A DNA stretch of 64,000 nt from Roseovarius aestuarii (GCF_019966515.1 NZ_JAIMIB010000015.1:1-64000), one strand, 5' to 3'. Shown: positions 26,161 to 37,492, counted from the first letter of the stretch. The notes: generated by a model from the sequence alone, not told the origin. Made by a program: numbers and translations.

Positions 26161-27179
26161 GCGACGACATCAAACCGCTGATCGGCGCGGCGGCGGATCG
26201 TCCGCTGACCCGCTCCGAGGCCGAGGCGGCGTTCAATATCCTGTTTGAAGGCGAGGCCACCCCAAGCCAGATCGGCGGGCTGCTGATGGCCCTGCGCACC
26301 CGCGGCGAAACGGTGGATGAATATGCCGCCGCCGCCGCGGTGATGCGCGCCAAATGCAATGCGGTCAAAGGCCCGGCGGGCGCGATGGACATCGTCGGCA
26401 CCGGCGGCGATGGCAAGGGTACGCTCAACATCTCGACCGCGACCGCCTTTGTGGTGGCGGGTGCGGGTGTGCCGGTGGCCAAGCATGGTAACCGCAACCT
26501 CAGTTCGAAATCCGGCGCTGCGGACGCCCTGGGACAGATGGGCGTCAATGTCATGGTCGGTGCCGATGTCGTGGAGCGTGCCCTAGCGCAGGTCGGCATT
26601 GCCTTCATGATGGCGCCCATGCATCACCCGGCGATGGCCCATGTGGGCCCGGTACGAGCCGAGCTGGGAACGCGCACGATTTTCAACATCCTTGGGCCGC
26701 TTACCAACCCGGCAGGCGTCAAACGCCAGCTTACCGGCGCGTTCAGCCGCGACATGATCCGCCCGATGGCCGAGACATTGGGGCAGCTGGGTTCTGAACA
26801 CGCCTGGCTGGTCCACGGCAGCGACGGCACCGATGAATTGACCATCACCGGCATCAGCTGGGTTTGTTCGCTGGAAAAAGACGGCAGCATCCGCGAGGCC
26901 GAACTGCATCCCGAGGATTTCGGTCTGCCGGTGCATCCTTTCGAGGATATCCTTGGCGGAACACCCGAAGAAAACGGGGTCGCCTTCCGCGCCCTGCTGG
27001 ATGGCGCGCCCGGCGCCTATCGCGACGCGGTACTCTTGAACGCGGCCGCCGCGCTGGTTGTCGCCGACGCTGCGGGTAACCTGAAATCCGGCGTTGCCAT
27101 GGCCGCCGAGAGCATCGACAGTGGTGCTGCGCTGGCCAAGATTAACGCCCTCGCCACCCTGACGTCGGAGGCAAAATGA
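26157..27179 (+). CDS. trpD: Anthranilate phosphoribosyltransferase
   Basis: TrpD joins anthranilate and PRPP to make phosphoribosylanthranilate. The 340-residue protein shows the glycine-rich PRPP loop [13 protein letters not shown] (79-91), the [17 protein letters not shown] segment (109-125) and the conserved ARPLTNPAG-type region ([12 protein letters not shown]), all typical of the family. It overlaps trpG and trpC by four bases each (ATGA), which signals translational coupling. Confidence 0.96.
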   Translation: MSDDIKPLIGAAADRPLTRSEAEAAFNILFEGEATPSQIGGLLMALRTRGETVDEYAAAAAVMRAKCNAVKGPAGAMDIVGTGGDGKGTLNISTATAFVVAGAGVPVAKHGNRNLSSKSGAADALGQMGVNVMVGADVVERALAQVGIAFMMAPMHHPAMAHVGPVRAELGTRTIFNILGPLTNPAGVKRQLTGAFSRDMIRPMAETLGQLGSEHAWLVHGSDGTDELTITGISWVCSLEKDGSIREAELHPEDFGLPVHPFEDILGGTPEENGVAFRALLDGAPGAYRDAVLLNAAAALVVADAAGNLKSGVAMAAESIDSGAALAKINALATLTSEAK

Positions 27180-27991
27180 CCACGCCCACCATTCTGGAAA
27201 AAATCAAGGCCTACAAGCTTGAGGAAGTCGCCGCCGCCAAGGCGGAGGTACCGATGGAAGCGGTCGAGGCCAATGCCCGCGAGGCCGACCCGGTACGCGA
27301 TTTCAGCGACGCCTTGTGGAGTGCCGCACAGCAGGGCTACGGGCTGATTGCTGAAATCAAGAAAGCCAGCCCCTCCAAAGGACTGATCCGCGACGATTTC
27401 GACCCGGCTGCTCTGGCCCGTGCCTATGCCGATGGTGGTGCTGCCTGCCTGTCCGTGCTGACCGACACGCCGAGTTTCCAGGGCGCGAAGGAATTTCTTC
27501 CGCAGGCGCGCGAGGCCTGCGATCTGCCGGTTCTGCGCAAGGATTTCATGTATGACCCCTATCAGGTGGTCGAAGCCCGCGCGCTTGGTGCCGACTGTAT
27601 TCTGATCATCATGGCCAGCGTCGGCGACGCCCAGGCCGCCGAACTTGAAGCCGCCGCGATGGAATGGGATATGGATGTGCTGATCGAAGTGCATAACCTG
27701 GCCGAATTGGAGCGGGCGGGCGCGCTGAAATCGCCATTGATGGGCATCAACAACCGCGATCTCAACACCTTTGAGACGACGCTTGATACCACGCGCATGC
27801 TGTCGAAACATGTGCCCGTTGACCGGATGATCGTTTGTGAAAGCGGCCTTGCTACCCGCGAAGATTTGGCGGATATGGCGCGTTACGGCGCGCGCAGCTT
27901 CCTGATTGGCGAAACCCTGATGCGGGCTGGTGATGTGACCGCCGCCACGCGCGACATTCTGGCCTCGCCGCTGACGCCCGGGGGGATGTAA
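27176..27991 (+). CDS. trpC: Indole-3-glycerol-phosphate synthase
   Basis: TrpC closes the indole ring from carboxyphenylaminodeoxyribulose phosphate. The 271-residue TIM-barrel protein has the N-terminal [13 protein letters not shown], the catalytic lysine in [48 protein letters not shown] and the C-terminal [12 protein letters not shown] and GETLMRAGD. It is the mono-functional form, not fused to TrpF. The moaC ATG follows its TAA without a gap. Confidence 0.96.
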   Translation: MTTPTILEKIKAYKLEEVAAAKAEVPMEAVEANAREADPVRDFSDALWSAAQQGYGLIAEIKKASPSKGLIRDDFDPAALARAYADGGAACLSVLTDTPSFQGAKEFLPQAREACDLPVLRKDFMYDPYQVVEARALGADCILIIMASVGDAQAAELEAAAMEWDMDVLIEVHNLAELERAGALKSPLMGINNRDLNTFETTLDTTRMLSKHVPVDRMIVCESGLATREDLADMARYGARSFLIGETLMRAGDVTAATRDILASPLTPGGM

Positions 27992-28468
27992 ATGTCTGGC
28001 CTCACGCATTTCGACGGCAAGGGCGATGCTCATATGGTCGATGTCTCGGACAAGGCCGTGACGGACCGGATCGCCGTGGCCGCCTGTTACATCAAGATGT
28101 TGCGTGAAACCTTTGATATCATTGCGGAAGGCCGCGCCAAGAAGGGCGACGTTCTGGCGGTGGCACGGCTGGCCGGTATCATGGGTGCCAAGAAAACCGC
28201 CGATCTCATTCCGCTCTGTCATCCGCTGCCCATTTCCAAGGTCGCTGTGGATCTGACACTCGACGAGACCCTGCCCGGCATCCGGATCGAAGCCACCGTC
28301 AAGACCACCGGCCAGACCGGGGTTGAGATGGAAGCCTTGACCGCCGCCAATGTCGCCGCGCTGACGGTCTATGACATGTGCAAGGCTGTAGACCGGGGCA
28401 TGGAAATCGGCGGCACTCATGTGGTTCTGAAAGATGGTGGGAAATCAGGGCGGTACGAGGCGAAATGA
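27992..28468 (+). CDS. moaC: Cyclic pyranopterin monophosphate synthase
   Basis: MoaC acts with MoaA in the first step of molybdenum cofactor synthesis, turning the GTP-derived intermediate into cyclic pyranopterin phosphate. The 158-residue protein has [18 protein letters not shown] at the start, [19 protein letters not shown] in the middle and the ending [20 protein letters not shown], all characteristic. It sits directly behind trpC and overlaps moeA by four bases. Confidence 0.96.
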   Translation: MSGLTHFDGKGDAHMVDVSDKAVTDRIAVAACYIKMLRETFDIIAEGRAKKGDVLAVARLAGIMGAKKTADLIPLCHPLPISKVAVDLTLDETLPGIRIEATVKTTGQTGVEMEALTAANVAALTVYDMCKAVDRGMEIGGTHVVLKDGGKSGRYEAK

Positions 28469-29637
28469 TTTCGGTCGACCAGGCGCTTGAGCAGCTTTTT
28501 TCGCTTGTATCTCCCATAGGCGCCGAAACCGTCCCACTGACCCAGGCCGTGGGCCGGGTTCTGGCCGCGGATGCGATTGCCAGCCGTGACCAGCCTCCCT
28601 TCGCCGCCTCGGCGATGGATGGCTATGCGGTCCCCGGCAACGAGGTGGCGGTTGGCGCGGAATTCGATGTCATTGGCGAAGCGGCGGCGGGGCACGGGTT
28701 TAGCCGCGCCTGTGGCCCCGGGCAGGCCATCCGCATCTTTACCGGCGCGCCGGTGCCTCAAGGGGCCACCCGTGTGGTGATACAGGAAGATGTCGACCGC
28801 AGCGGCGATCGCATCACCCTGACCGACCGGCTGAGCGGCGGCGACAACATTCGCCCGTCAGGCGCTGATTTTTGCGCGGGCGACAAGTTAAGTGCGCCGC
28901 GCCTGCTACGGCCCTCGGATATCGCCCTGCTGGCCTCGATGAACATAGCCGAGGTTTCGGTCGCACGTCGACCGGATGTGGCCCTGATTTCAACCGGCGA
29001 TGAACTGGTGATGCCCGGCGAGAACCCCGGCCCCGATCAGATCATCGCCTCGAACACGTTTGGCCTCAAGGCACTGCTGGACGGGATCGGCGCCCGCGCC
29101 CGTATCCTGCCGATCGCCGGGGACAGCCGCCCGCTGCTGGAAGCGGCGTTCGATCTGGCGAAAGACGCCAACCTGATCGTCACCATTGGCGGCGCATCCG
29201 TCGGTGATCACGATCTGGTAGGCGACGTGGCTGAAGATCTGGGGATGCAGCGTGCCTTCTACAAGATCGCCATGCGCCCCGGCAAACCGCTGATGGCGGG
29301 CCGGATGGGCGATGCGGTGATGGTTGGCCTGCCCGGCAATCCGGTCTCGGCGATGGTCTGCGGCCATGTCTTTCTGGCGCCTGTCATTCGCGCGATGCTG
29401 GGCCTGGGATTACACCCGTCATCCCGGCTAAGCGCCCGGCTGGCGGCTGACTTGCCCGAAAACGGGCCACGCGAACACTATATGCGCGCCTTTGTGCAGG
29501 ATGGTGAAATTCGCGCCGAAACCCGGCAAGACAGCTCTTTGCTGACAGTGCTGGCAGACGCCAACGCCCTGCTGGTCCGCCCCGTGGGTGATGGCCCCCG
29601 CAGCGCCGGGGAAAGCGTCGAATATCTTCCAATCTGA
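28465..29637 (+). CDS. moeA: Molybdopterin molybdenumtransferase
   Basis: MoeA inserts molybdate into adenylylated molybdopterin. The 390-residue protein starts [12 protein letters not shown] and has SAMDGYAV, the [11 protein letters not shown] segment, the MoeA/MogA-type core [25 protein letters not shown] and [13 protein letters not shown]. The ATG at 28465 overlaps the moaC stop by four bases; this start matches the family N terminus, while upstream in-frame codons lie inside moaC. It ends the trpGDC-moaC-moeA transcript. Confidence 0.95.
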   Translation: MISVDQALEQLFSLVSPIGAETVPLTQAVGRVLAADAIASRDQPPFAASAMDGYAVPGNEVAVGAEFDVIGEAAAGHGFSRACGPGQAIRIFTGAPVPQGATRVVIQEDVDRSGDRITLTDRLSGGDNIRPSGADFCAGDKLSAPRLLRPSDIALLASMNIAEVSVARRPDVALISTGDELVMPGENPGPDQIIASNTFGLKALLDGIGARARILPIAGDSRPLLEAAFDLAKDANLIVTIGGASVGDHDLVGDVAEDLGMQRAFYKIAMRPGKPLMAGRMGDAVMVGLPGNPVSAMVCGHVFLAPVIRAMLGLGLHPSSRLSARLAADLPENGPREHYMRAFVQDGEIRAETRQDSSLLTVLADANALLVRPVGDGPRSAGESVEYLPI

Positions 29638-29795
29638 CGACCAAACCGGTTATGCCCCGGTTCTCGCCTCTCAAACCTAGGGCACACACCCCATGATTTT
29701 TCTACCAGGTCACATAGAGTAATTCTCTTATAGGTTGAATTTAATAATATTTTAACCCGATAAAAGAGAACGTAATACTTTTGGGGTGGAAGAAA

Positions 29796-30911
29796 ATGAA
29801 CATGAGCGAACGAGGGATCTGGTCCGTTTCGGGTGTTGTTTCACTGGTTTTGATCTTTATCCTTTTTCAGCTTTGGGTCGATAAGAACCAGCGCGATCAG
29901 GATCCGACGCAGCTTCCCGACAACGCATCGGTTCAGCGCTATCTGCAATCCAACTGGCCCGATGCGGATATTCTGCTCAGGACAGGCATCTTCATACAAT
30001 CGCTTCGTTTCGTGGGCTTCAGCGACGTCCACCTCACCGGTTATATCTGGCAGCATTACGAAGATGGCGTTCACGACCGCATCAAACCGGAACCCGGCGA
30101 GGTGGGTTTTGTTCTGCCCGAAGGCGTGGATGAGGGAAGTGGCCAGATACGAGAGGCCTATCGCATCCGTCAGGGCAAGGGTGAAGTCATCGGTTGGTAT
30201 TTCGAGCAGACCCTGCGTCAGACCTTCGACTACACCGATTATCCATTCGACCACAAAACTGTCTGGGTGCGCCTCTGGCCCAAGGATTTTGCCCGCAACA
30301 TCGTGCTTGTGCCGGATTTCAAGGCCTATTCAGCAACCGGACCCGAAGACGTTTTCGGGATTGAAGAATTGATCGTACTTGGCACCTGGGAGCGTGAGAA
30401 TACCTTTTTTGATTACAAACCTGCCGACTATGACACCAATTTCGGCATCAAGGCCTATGCGGGTCAGGAAAATTTCCCCGAACTGCATTACAACGTGCTG
30501 ATCAGACGCAAGTTTGAAAATGCCTTTATCGTCTACATGATCCCGCTATTCGTAGTGACCACGCTTTTGTTCGGCGCGATGATGACGGTCACACGGGAGG
30601 CGGGCCTGACCGAGCGCCACGGCGCCAATACCGCAAATGTCATCGGCACCTGTTCGGTTCTGTTCTTTGTGGTACTGCTGGCCCATGTTCAACTGCGCGA
30701 GGGCTTTCCGGGCGCGCGGGTCGTGTATCTGGAATATTTTTATTTCATGATGTACTTCCTGTTTCTCGCGGTCTCGATCAACACCTATCTGTTCGCACTG
30801 GATAGCGCCCGCGCCTTACGGATCATCCACTACAAGGACAATCTGATCCCAAAAGCCGGGTTCTGGCCGGTTGTTCTGGCCTCGATGGTCATGGTCACGC
30901 TATGCGCATAA
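29796..30911 (+). CDS. Pentameric ligand-gated ion channel-like membrane protein
   Basis: The 371-residue protein has an N-terminal hydrophobic helix (about 10-27). An extracytoplasmic beta-rich domain (about 40-235) follows, with FDYTDYPFDHKTVWVRLW at 144-161, similar to the F-x-Y-P-F-D-x-Q/K strand of ligand-gated channels. After Arg237-Arg238 come four membrane helices (about 240-263, 279-299, 309-333, 354-371). The IP-x-x-V start of helix 1 and the FP-x-x-x-Y turn between helices 2 and 3 also fit that family. It would be a homopentameric ion channel opened by an unknown ligand. No Cys-loop is present, as usual in bacteria. It interrupts the moeA-lexA order and its flanks are AT-rich. ATG 29796 is used; 29802 is possible. 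Confidence 0.6.
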   Translation: MNMSERGIWSVSGVVSLVLIFILFQLWVDKNQRDQDPTQLPDNASVQRYLQSNWPDADILLRTGIFIQSLRFVGFSDVHLTGYIWQHYEDGVHDRIKPEPGEVGFVLPEGVDEGSGQIREAYRIRQGKGEVIGWYFEQTLRQTFDYTDYPFDHKTVWVRLWPKDFARNIVLVPDFKAYSATGPEDVFGIEELIVLGTWERENTFFDYKPADYDTNFGIKAYAGQENFPELHYNVLIRRKFENAFIVYMIPLFVVTTLLFGAMMTVTREAGLTERHGANTANVIGTCSVLFFVVLLAHVQLREGFPGARVVYLEYFYFMMYFLFLAVSINTYLFALDSARALRIIHYKDNLIPKAGFWPVVLASMVMVTLCA

Positions 30912-31105
30912 AATCCGCGGTCAGCGCCAATCCGGTCCGAGCGTTGCGTTTTGCCAACGGCTGATAATTTCTTTGATTTACAGTTCGTTAACCATGATGC
31001 CCGTAATTCTGGAAAAGAACAGGTCAGTGGATCACCGGTTTCTTCCCGGCCCTGATGTGCTGATGCGACTGGCAAATGACTATGACGGGACGACAGGTCG
31101 GCTTT

Positions 31106-31114
31106 TTATCCACA
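31106..31114. promoter_or_regulatory. Perfect DnaA-box sequence upstream of lexA
   Basis: TTATCCACA (31106-31114) is an exact match to the DnaA consensus and ends one base before the lexA -35 element. A single perfect 9-mer can occur by chance in a window this size; its exact placement beside a promoter is what makes it notable. Confidence 0.4.
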
Positions 31115-31115
31115 G

Positions 31116-31144
31116 TTGACACAAAACGGGAACATGCGTAGAAC
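31116..31144 (+). promoter_or_regulatory. lexA promoter with LexA operator
   Basis: TTGACA (31116-31121) and TAGAAC (31139-31144) are spaced by 17 bp and form a good sigma-70 promoter. GAAC (31130-31133), seven bases, then GAAC (31141-31144) is the direct-repeat LexA box of alphaproteobacteria and covers the -10 element. LexA should therefore repress its own gene until RecA-stimulated self-cleavage during DNA damage. Confidence 0.9.
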
Positions 31145-31177
31145 AAAGCGAAATACAACGAGCAGAGGACTCCTCAG

Positions 31178-31879
31178 ATGCTGACCAAGAAGCAGTTGGA
31201 TTTGTTGGGATTTATCCATGAGCGCGTGCAGCGCGATGGTGTTCCTCCCAGTTTTGATGAAATGAAAGAAGCGCTGGATCTGCGGTCGAAATCCGGCATT
31301 CACCGGCTGATTACCGCGCTGGAAGAGCGTGGCTTTATCCGTCGCCTGGCGCATCGTGCCCGCGCACTCGAGATTGTGAAGCTGCCGGAAACGCTTGGCG
31401 GTGAAGCCATGCATGGCTTTTCGCCACGGGTGATTGACGGCGACAAGCCTGATGCCGCGAAACCCGCCAATGCCCAGCCGGTTGTGGCGACGGCTGCAGT
31501 GGATCTTCCGGTCATGGGCCAGATCGCTGCCGGGGTGCCCAAGGAAGCGATCGAACACGCCTCGCATAACGTGGCCGTGCCCAGCAGCATGCTGAGCGGA
31601 TCAGGTGAACACTACGCGCTTGAAGTTACGGGCGATTCAATGATCGACGCCGGGATCAACGATGGTGACGTGGTGGTGATCCGCGAAACCAGCGCTGCCG
31701 ATAACGGTGATATCGTCGTCGCCCTGGTTGACGATCACGAAGCGACCCTCAAGCGGTTTTTCCGCAAGGGCACCGCGATCGCCCTCGAGGCAGCAAACCC
31801 CGCCTATGAAACCCGCGTCTTCCCCGAAGACAAGGTCAAGGTGCAGGGCCGGTTGGTCGGTCTGATCCGGTCTTACTGA
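31178..31879 (+). CDS. lexA: LexA repressor
   Basis: LexA represses the SOS regulon and cleaves itself when RecA filaments form. The 233-residue protein has an N-terminal winged helix (about 1-65), a variable hinge (about 75-110), the cleavage bond Ala118-Gly119 in MGQIAAGVP, the catalytic Ser154 in TGDSMIDAG and the catalytic Lys192 in EATLKRFFR. An operator of its own type overlaps the promoter. AGAGGA precedes the ATG. Its last seven bases overlap the end of comEC on the opposite strand. Confidence 0.97.
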   Translation: MLTKKQLDLLGFIHERVQRDGVPPSFDEMKEALDLRSKSGIHRLITALEERGFIRRLAHRARALEIVKLPETLGGEAMHGFSPRVIDGDKPDAAKPANAQPVVATAAVDLPVMGQIAAGVPKEAIEHASHNVAVPSSMLSGSGEHYALEVTGDSMIDAGINDGDVVVIRETSAADNGDIVVALVDDHEATLKRFFRKGTAIALEAANPAYETRVFPEDKVKVQGRLVGLIRSY

Positions 31880-33879
31880 GTATTACAGAGCCGCGCGCCG
31901 GTGATCTGGCGCGCTGACACTGTCTTTATCCCTGTCTCGGTGCGGTATAGCGCCAGAGCGCCGGATTTACGCAGAGTCCCCGGATGGATCACCTTGCAGG
32001 GCAGATCATGGGGCGGATCGACATTCATCACCACCCAGTCGTGACCGGCACAATCCGTCAATGCCTCGGCCGCGCGTTTGCCGCGTATGGCCGTGATCTT
32101 ATAAGATGCGGGCAATGTTTCGTTCCATCGCGCCGCCGCCTTCTCCTGTTCGGCGGCATCGCCGTCATTTTCCAGCCAGTTGAGCGCCACAAACCCCGCG
32201 CCCCGTGGCTTGCTGAGGGCACGGCCTTTGTCGGTCATCACACCCACCAGGGCGCCGGTATCCGAGATCAGCACATCCGGCCGCATGGTCTGCGACCAAA
32301 GCGCGAAGGCCAGCACCACAGGCGCCACCCCGACAAACCGCGCCCGCCCCTGCCAGAGCACCACCACCAGCGCCCCCAGAATCATCATCGGCAGCACGAT
32401 GGGGTCCGGGCTTACCACCGTGCCCCGGGCCCCCTCGATCCCCGACACCCAATGGGCCACACCCAAGATCCACTGCAGGCCAAGCCCCATAAACCAGAGG
32501 CCGATGATCTCCAGACCGAAGGGCAACAGAAACGCCGCCAGCACAGCGGCCGGCATCACCAGCACACCCATCAGAGGCACGCTAAGCAGATTGGCCACAA
32601 GGCCATAATGCGCGATCTGGTTGAAATGCGTTGCCGCCACGGGTGCCGTCGCCAGTCCCGCCACCAGCGACGAGATCACGACCGCCGCCACAGGTTTCAT
32701 CCAGTCCGGGCCAAGCGGAACCCGGTGGTCCCTGATCCAGCCGAACACCGCCACCAGGGCGGTGGTCGCGGCAAAGGACATCTGGAAACCCGGCCCCAGC
32801 AACGCTTCGGGCCTGAGGACCAGCACGATCACCGCTGCCACCGCCACCGCCCGCAGGCTGAGCACCCGCCGGTCGAAAAGCACCGCAATCAGCGCCACGG
32901 CAACCATCACGAAGGCCCGTTCGGTGGCGACATTGCCGCCCGACAAGGCCAGATACCCGGCGGCGACTGTCATTGCCATAATCGCCGACAGCTTTTTCGC
33001 CGGGACCCGTAGGCCGATCACGGGTATGGCGGCAAACCCCAGTCGAAAAACCGCAAAGACGAAGCCCGCCAGCAGCCCCATATGCAGCCCTGAGATCGCC
33101 AGAAGATGCGCCAGGTTCGACACCCGCAGCGCTTTCAACGTGTCCAGGCCCATCCCCGCGCGATCTCCAGTCATGATAGCCGCCGCAAAAGCGCCGACTT
33201 CTCCGGGCAGCGCCGCCTGAACCCGCGTCGACAGACCTATCCGCGCCTTGAACAGCCATTGCCCGTCCTCGGGCGGGGCGATTGCCAGAAGCGGCGTTCG
33301 CGTATACCCTACGCCGCCCAGCCTCAAAAACCATGAATGGCGCTGGAAATCGAATCCGCCCGGCTCAACCGGGCCTCCGGGTGGCGACAGATGCGCCGTG
33401 GCAATCACCCTCAGCCCCGGCGCCGGATCAACAAACCCCTGCTGTCCGTGCAACGACAGGCGCACACGCTCGGGCGTCTCGTCAGGCGGGAGGTTCCGCA
33501 ACACCACCTGATCCAGCGTCAGCCGCAGCGCATCGCTGCCTGAACGGTCGATCCCCACGATCCGCCCTTCCACCGGGCCGTAATAGCGCCAGTCCAGCAC
33601 CGAGGCCGCGATTTGATGGGCGCGCACCCCCGCAAGGCAAAAGCCAACCGCCGCCAGCGCCAATGCCCAAAGCACAGGCGACAGGAGCATTCCCGCCCAG
33701 CGGGCCAGCAAGACAAGCCCCGAAGCACAGGCCACGATCCAGAAAAAACTGTTCACAGCCGGTTCTGATTTAACCCCGAAATAGGTCATGACACCGATCG
33801 CCAGACAGACCGGCACCCACGGGAACAAATGCCCCCGCTGCGATAACCTTTCGGTTTGCAACAGATGCCAGATGGCCAA
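31873..33879 (-). CDS. comEC: ComEC/Rec2 family DNA uptake channel protein
   Basis: The 668-residue inner-membrane protein has an N-terminal pair of helices, a soluble DUF4131/OB-like part (about 80-200), then the Competence domain with many helices, including [19 protein letters not shown] and [18 protein letters not shown]. The C-terminal soluble part is short and I do not see the H-x-H-x-D-H metal motif of the metallo-beta-lactamase domain found in longer ComEC proteins. It would form the channel that takes single-stranded DNA into the cytoplasm during natural transformation; in GTA-producing relatives it also serves uptake of GTA DNA. It converges on lexA with a 7-bp overlap. Confidence 0.88.
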   Translation of the reverse strand: MAIWHLLQTERLSQRGHLFPWVPVCLAIGVMTYFGVKSEPAVNSFFWIVACASGLVLLARWAGMLLSPVLWALALAAVGFCLAGVRAHQIAASVLDWRYYGPVEGRIVGIDRSGSDALRLTLDQVVLRNLPPDETPERVRLSLHGQQGFVDPAPGLRVIATAHLSPPGGPVEPGGFDFQRHSWFLRLGGVGYTRTPLLAIAPPEDGQWLFKARIGLSTRVQAALPGEVGAFAAAIMTGDRAGMGLDTLKALRVSNLAHLLAISGLHMGLLAGFVFAVFRLGFAAIPVIGLRVPAKKLSAIMAMTVAAGYLALSGGNVATERAFVMVAVALIAVLFDRRVLSLRAVAVAAVIVLVLRPEALLGPGFQMSFAATTALVAVFGWIRDHRVPLGPDWMKPVAAVVISSLVAGLATAPVAATHFNQIAHYGLVANLLSVPLMGVLVMPAAVLAAFLLPFGLEIIGLWFMGLGLQWILGVAHWVSGIEGARGTVVSPDPIVLPMMILGALVVVLWQGRARFVGVAPVVLAFALWSQTMRPDVLISDTGALVGVMTDKGRALSKPRGAGFVALNWLENDGDAAEQEKAAARWNETLPASYKITAIRGKRAAEALTDCAGHDWVVMNVDPPHDLPCKVIHPGTLRKSGALALYRTETGIKTVSARQITGARLCNTQ

Positions 33880-33959
33880 GGCTTGTCACCCCTCTGACGG
33901 GTCGGTAGACAGGCGTAAACGCTATCTCCATCACCGTTACTGAAAGGTTAACCTGCATC

Positions 33960-35369
33960 ATGCCGCAGCACGTCGTGACCCGCTTTGCCCCCTCGCCCAC
34001 CGGATTTCTGCATATCGGCGGTGCGCGCACGGCGCTCTTTAACTGGCTCTATGCGCGGCGCCACGGCGGTGAATTCAAACTGCGGATCGAAGACACGGAC
34101 CGTGCCCGGTCGACCGAAGCGGCAACCCAGGCCATTCTGAGCGGGTTGCAATGGTTAGGGCTGAACTGGGACGGCGATGCAATCAGCCAGGCCGGCAATG
34201 CCGCCCGTCATGCCGAGGTCGCGCATGAATTGCTGGCGGCGGGCAAGGCTTATAAGTGCTTTTCAACGCAAGAGGAAATCGCTGCCTTCCGGGAGCTGGC
34301 ACAGGCCGAAAAACGCTCGACTCTGTTTCAAAGCCCGTGGCGCGATACCGATCCGGCTGACCATCCCGACGCGCCCTACGCAATCCGTCTGCGCACACCG
34401 ACCGAAGGCACAACCGTGATCCGCGATCAGGTGCAGGGCGATGTCACCATCCGCAACGACCAACTGGACGACATGATCCTGCTGCGCAGCGACGGCACGC
34501 CAGTCTACATGCTGGCCGTGGTCGTCGATGATCACGATATGGGCGTGACCCATGTGATCCGCGGTGACGATCACCTCAACAACACCGCGCGGCAGATGGG
34601 GGTCTACACCGCACTGGGCTGGGACGTGCCCGTCTGGGCCCATATCCCGCTGATCCACGGCCCTGATGGTAAGAAGCTGAGCAAGCGTCACGGCGCGCTC
34701 GGGGTCGAGGAATATCGCGCGACGGGTTACCCAGCTGCGGGCATGCGCAACTATCTCGCGCGGCTGGGTTGGAGCCATGGCGATGACGAGTTTTTCACCG
34801 ATGCACAGGCGCAGGAATGGTTCGATCTGAAGGGCATCGGCAAATCCCCATCGCGGTTCGACTTCAAGAAGCTCGAAAATCTTTGCGGTCAGCACATTGC
34901 GGCCGCTGACGATGCTGCACTGCTGCATAACATCGCGGATTTTCTGGCAGCAACGGGCCAAGCCGCGTTGACGGCGGATAAGGCAGCGTTGCTGGAAAAG
35001 GGCATGTATTGCCTGAAAGAGCGCGCGAAGACATTTCCGGAACTTATTGAAAAAGCACATTTTATACTTTCAGACCGGCCGCTACATCCGGATGAGAAGG
35101 CACTTAAGAATCTCGATAATGTATCCCGTGGTATACTGAAAGAATTGACGCCGCATCTGCATAATGCTAGATGGAACCGCGAAGAGCTTGAGGCAGTCGC
35201 AAATCGATTTGCCGACGAGCACGACATGAAGTTCGGCAAACTGGCAGGCCCGCTCAGGGCCGCATTGGCAGGCCGGAGCGTAACACCCAGCGTGTTCGAC
35301 ATGATGCTGGTGCTGGGGCAGGAAGAAAGCATTGCCCGGCTCAACGATGCCGCCTGCGAGACTGGTTAA
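33960..35369 (+). CDS. gltX: Glutamyl-tRNA synthetase
   Basis: The enzyme charges tRNA-Glu. The 469-residue class I synthetase has the HIGH-type motif [14 protein letters not shown] (16-29) and the KMSKS-type motif KKLSKRHG (238-245), with the anticodon-binding domain at the C terminus. The segment around 35030-35170, encoding part of that domain, is more AT-rich than the rest. gltA follows on the same strand after 74 bases with its own ribosome site. Confidence 0.94.
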   Translation: MPQHVVTRFAPSPTGFLHIGGARTALFNWLYARRHGGEFKLRIEDTDRARSTEAATQAILSGLQWLGLNWDGDAISQAGNAARHAEVAHELLAAGKAYKCFSTQEEIAAFRELAQAEKRSTLFQSPWRDTDPADHPDAPYAIRLRTPTEGTTVIRDQVQGDVTIRNDQLDDMILLRSDGTPVYMLAVVVDDHDMGVTHVIRGDDHLNNTARQMGVYTALGWDVPVWAHIPLIHGPDGKKLSKRHGALGVEEYRATGYPAAGMRNYLARLGWSHGDDEFFTDAQAQEWFDLKGIGKSPSRFDFKKLENLCGQHIAAADDAALLHNIADFLAATGQAALTADKAALLEKGMYCLKERAKTFPELIEKAHFILSDRPLHPDEKALKNLDNVSRGILKELTPHLHNARWNREELEAVANRFADEHDMKFGKLAGPLRAALAGRSVTPSVFDMMLVLGQEESIARLNDAACETG

Positions 35370-35443
35370 CATTCTCGTAAGGCCGACGATTTTATATAGC
35401 CCCTAAGCGCGGCAAGCGCGGGCATCAGGACGGAGGATACCGA

Positions 35444-36739
35444 ATGACTGACAGCACTAAATCCGCGACGTTGGAAATTGACGGTAACACCTACGAATTG
35501 CCCATCTTTTCACCCACCGCAGGCCCTGATGTCATCGACATCCGCAAGCTTTATGGTCAGGCGGGTGTATTCACTTATGATCCCGGCTTTACCTCGACCG
35601 CAAGCTGCGACAGCACGATCACCTTTATCGATGGCGGCAAGGGCGAATTGCTGCATCGTGGCTACCCGATCGACCAACTGGCCGGGAAGTCGCATTATCT
35701 CGAAGTCTGTTATCTCCTGCTCTATGGCGAGCTGCCCTCAGCCGCGCAGCTGGAAGACTTTGAAAGCCGCGTGACCAACCACACCATGCTGCACGAGCAG
35801 ATGCATTTCCTCTTTCGCGGCTTCCGCCGGGATGCGCATCCGATGGCGATCATGGTGGGTGTCGTCGGCGCGCTCAGCGCCTTCTATCACGACAGTACCG
35901 ATATCAATGACCCGTGGCAGCGCGAGGTTGCTTCGATCCGGATGATCGCCAAGATGCCGACCATCGCGGCGATGGCGTACAAGTACACAATCGGCCAGCC
36001 CTTCATCTATCCGCGCAACGACGTGGACTATGCCTCGAACTTCCTGCGCATGTGCTTTGCCGTGCCGTCCGAGGATTATGAGGTGAACCCGATCCTCAGC
36101 CGCGCGATGGATCGGATTTTCACGCTGCATGCAGATCACGAACAGAACGCCTCGACCTCGACCGTCCGGTTGGCGTCCAGCTCGGGCGCAAACCCATTTG
36201 CCTGTATCGCCGCCGGTATTGCCTGCCTTTGGGGTCCCGCCCACGGCGGCGCCAATCAGGCATGTCTTGAGATGCTGCGCGAAATCGGCACTGTCGACCG
36301 CATCCCCGAATATATCGACCGCGCCAAGGATAAGGATGATGATTTCCGCCTGATGGGCTTCGGCCACCGGGTCTACAAGAATTTCGATCCCCGCGCCAAG
36401 GTGATGAAGCAATCTGCCGATGAGGTGCTGGAGCTTCTGGGAGTTGAAGACAACCCGACGCTTCAGGTCGCGAAAGAACTGGAAAAACAGGCGCTAGAAG
36501 ACGATTACTTCGCGGACAAAAAACTGTTCCCGAATGTCGATTTCTATTCCGGCATTATCCTCGAGGCGATGGGTTTCCCCACCTCGATGTTCACGCCGAT
36601 CTTTGCCGTGTCGCGGACGGTTGGCTGGATTTCGCAGTGGAAGGAAATGATCGCTGATCCGCAACTGAAAATCGGTCGCCCGCGGCAATTATACCAGGGG
36701 TCAAACGCCCGCGACTACGTCGATATCGAAAACCGCTAA
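35444..36739 (+). CDS. gltA: Citrate synthase
   Basis: GltA condenses oxaloacetate and acetyl-CoA at the entry of the TCA cycle. The 431-residue protein is of the NADH-regulated hexameric type by length. It has [10 protein letters not shown] near residue 70, the catalytic-histidine region [31 protein letters not shown] and the C-terminal [25 protein letters not shown] precedes the ATG by eight bases. A terminator follows. Confidence 0.97.
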   Translation: MTDSTKSATLEIDGNTYELPIFSPTAGPDVIDIRKLYGQAGVFTYDPGFTSTASCDSTITFIDGGKGELLHRGYPIDQLAGKSHYLEVCYLLLYGELPSAAQLEDFESRVTNHTMLHEQMHFLFRGFRRDAHPMAIMVGVVGALSAFYHDSTDINDPWQREVASIRMIAKMPTIAAMAYKYTIGQPFIYPRNDVDYASNFLRMCFAVPSEDYEVNPILSRAMDRIFTLHADHEQNASTSTVRLASSSGANPFACIAAGIACLWGPAHGGANQACLEMLREIGTVDRIPEYIDRAKDKDDDFRLMGFGHRVYKNFDPRAKVMKQSADEVLELLGVEDNPTLQVAKELEKQALEDDYFADKKLFPNVDFYSGIILEAMGFPTSMFTPIFAVSRTVGWISQWKEMIADPQLKIGRPRQLYQGSNARDYVDIENR

Positions 36740-36760
36740 GAGCGCGCTTCAAATCAGAGC

Positions 36761-36785
36761 CGCCCACATCGCCGGGCGACTTTTT
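36761..36785 (+). terminator. Terminator behind gltA
   Basis: CGCCC (36761-36765) pairs with GGGCG (36774-36778) and is followed on the plus strand by ACTTTTT. The hairpin sits between gltA and the convergent DUF2161 gene. Confidence 0.7.
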
Positions 36786-37492
36786 CATGTCTCGGCGGTC
36801 GTGGGGATCGGCGCCGCCGGCACCTCTTGCCCGCCGTATTGCGTCAGAGCTGCTACGCCGACCGGTGTCAGAGCATAAATCCCGGTCCTGACCCGTTCGA
36901 ACCAGCCATAGTGATCATCCGCCATGACCCGTGTGGCTTTGGCAACCCCTGTAGCTCTAGCGACATCCGAGCCCTTTGATGGCCCGTGCTCTGACAGGTA
37001 CCGCGCGATCCGTAGCGCATCCTGACGATAGGCCGTGACCAGGCCAGCGCGGGTCGATCCCCCCTTGGTCGGATCGCCGGCACGGCGCTGAAATTCCCGC
37101 AAGAGCCGACCCAGCCTGACCTTGGATTTGCGGGGCCTATAGGGCCTGGGGTCAACCAATACCTCGATGAAACCGTCGCGCTGGCGTACTATCATCAGGC
37201 CCAGACCCAGCCTGCGGCAGAGCGCGCAGTTATCGCGCATCGCGGCAAAGGCGCGACGGACCGGCCTGTGCGGCACTGCCAGATAGACGGCGTCCGACAC
37301 CGATTGCCGGGCGACGCCCTGATGCAAAAGGCTGAGCGTGAAGCGGTTCTTCAACTCGATCAGGACCGGCGGTTCATTGCCACGCACGGCCATCACATCG
37401 ACCGCCCCGATCTCACCTTTGACCTCGTAACCTTGTGCCTCAAGGAACGCCTTCACAGGGGCATAAAGCTCCTCTTCGGGCGGATCGGCCAC
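36785..37492 (-). CDS. DUF2161 PD-(D/E)XK-like putative phosphodiesterase
   Basis: The 235-residue protein carries a nuclease-like core near the N terminus: Glu and Asp in GEIGAVDVMAVRG (about 26-38) and the E-x-K element VLIELKNRF (43-51), the arrangement of PD-(D/E)XK enzymes. The C-terminal third looks like a winged-helix module (SEHGPSKGSDVARATGVAKAT). It may cut or bind DNA; the target is unknown. The start is GTG, and the gene abuts the enoyl-CoA hydratase stop with no gap, so the two are co-transcribed. Confidence 0.8.
   Translation of the reverse strand: MADPPEEELYAPVKAFLEAQGYEVKGEIGAVDVMAVRGNEPPVLIELKNRFTLSLLHQGVARQSVSDAVYLAVPHRPVRRAFAAMRDNCALCRRLGLGLMIVRQRDGFIEVLVDPRPYRPRKSKVRLGRLLREFQRRAGDPTKGGSTRAGLVTAYRQDALRIARYLSEHGPSKGSDVARATGVAKATRVMADDHYGWFERVRTGIYALTPVGVAALTQYGGQEVPAAPIPTTAET

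Noticed and set aside
31106..31114. Replication origin at the DnaA box
   Set aside because: Only one box is seen, with no box cluster, no DnaA gene and no AT-rich unwinding element.
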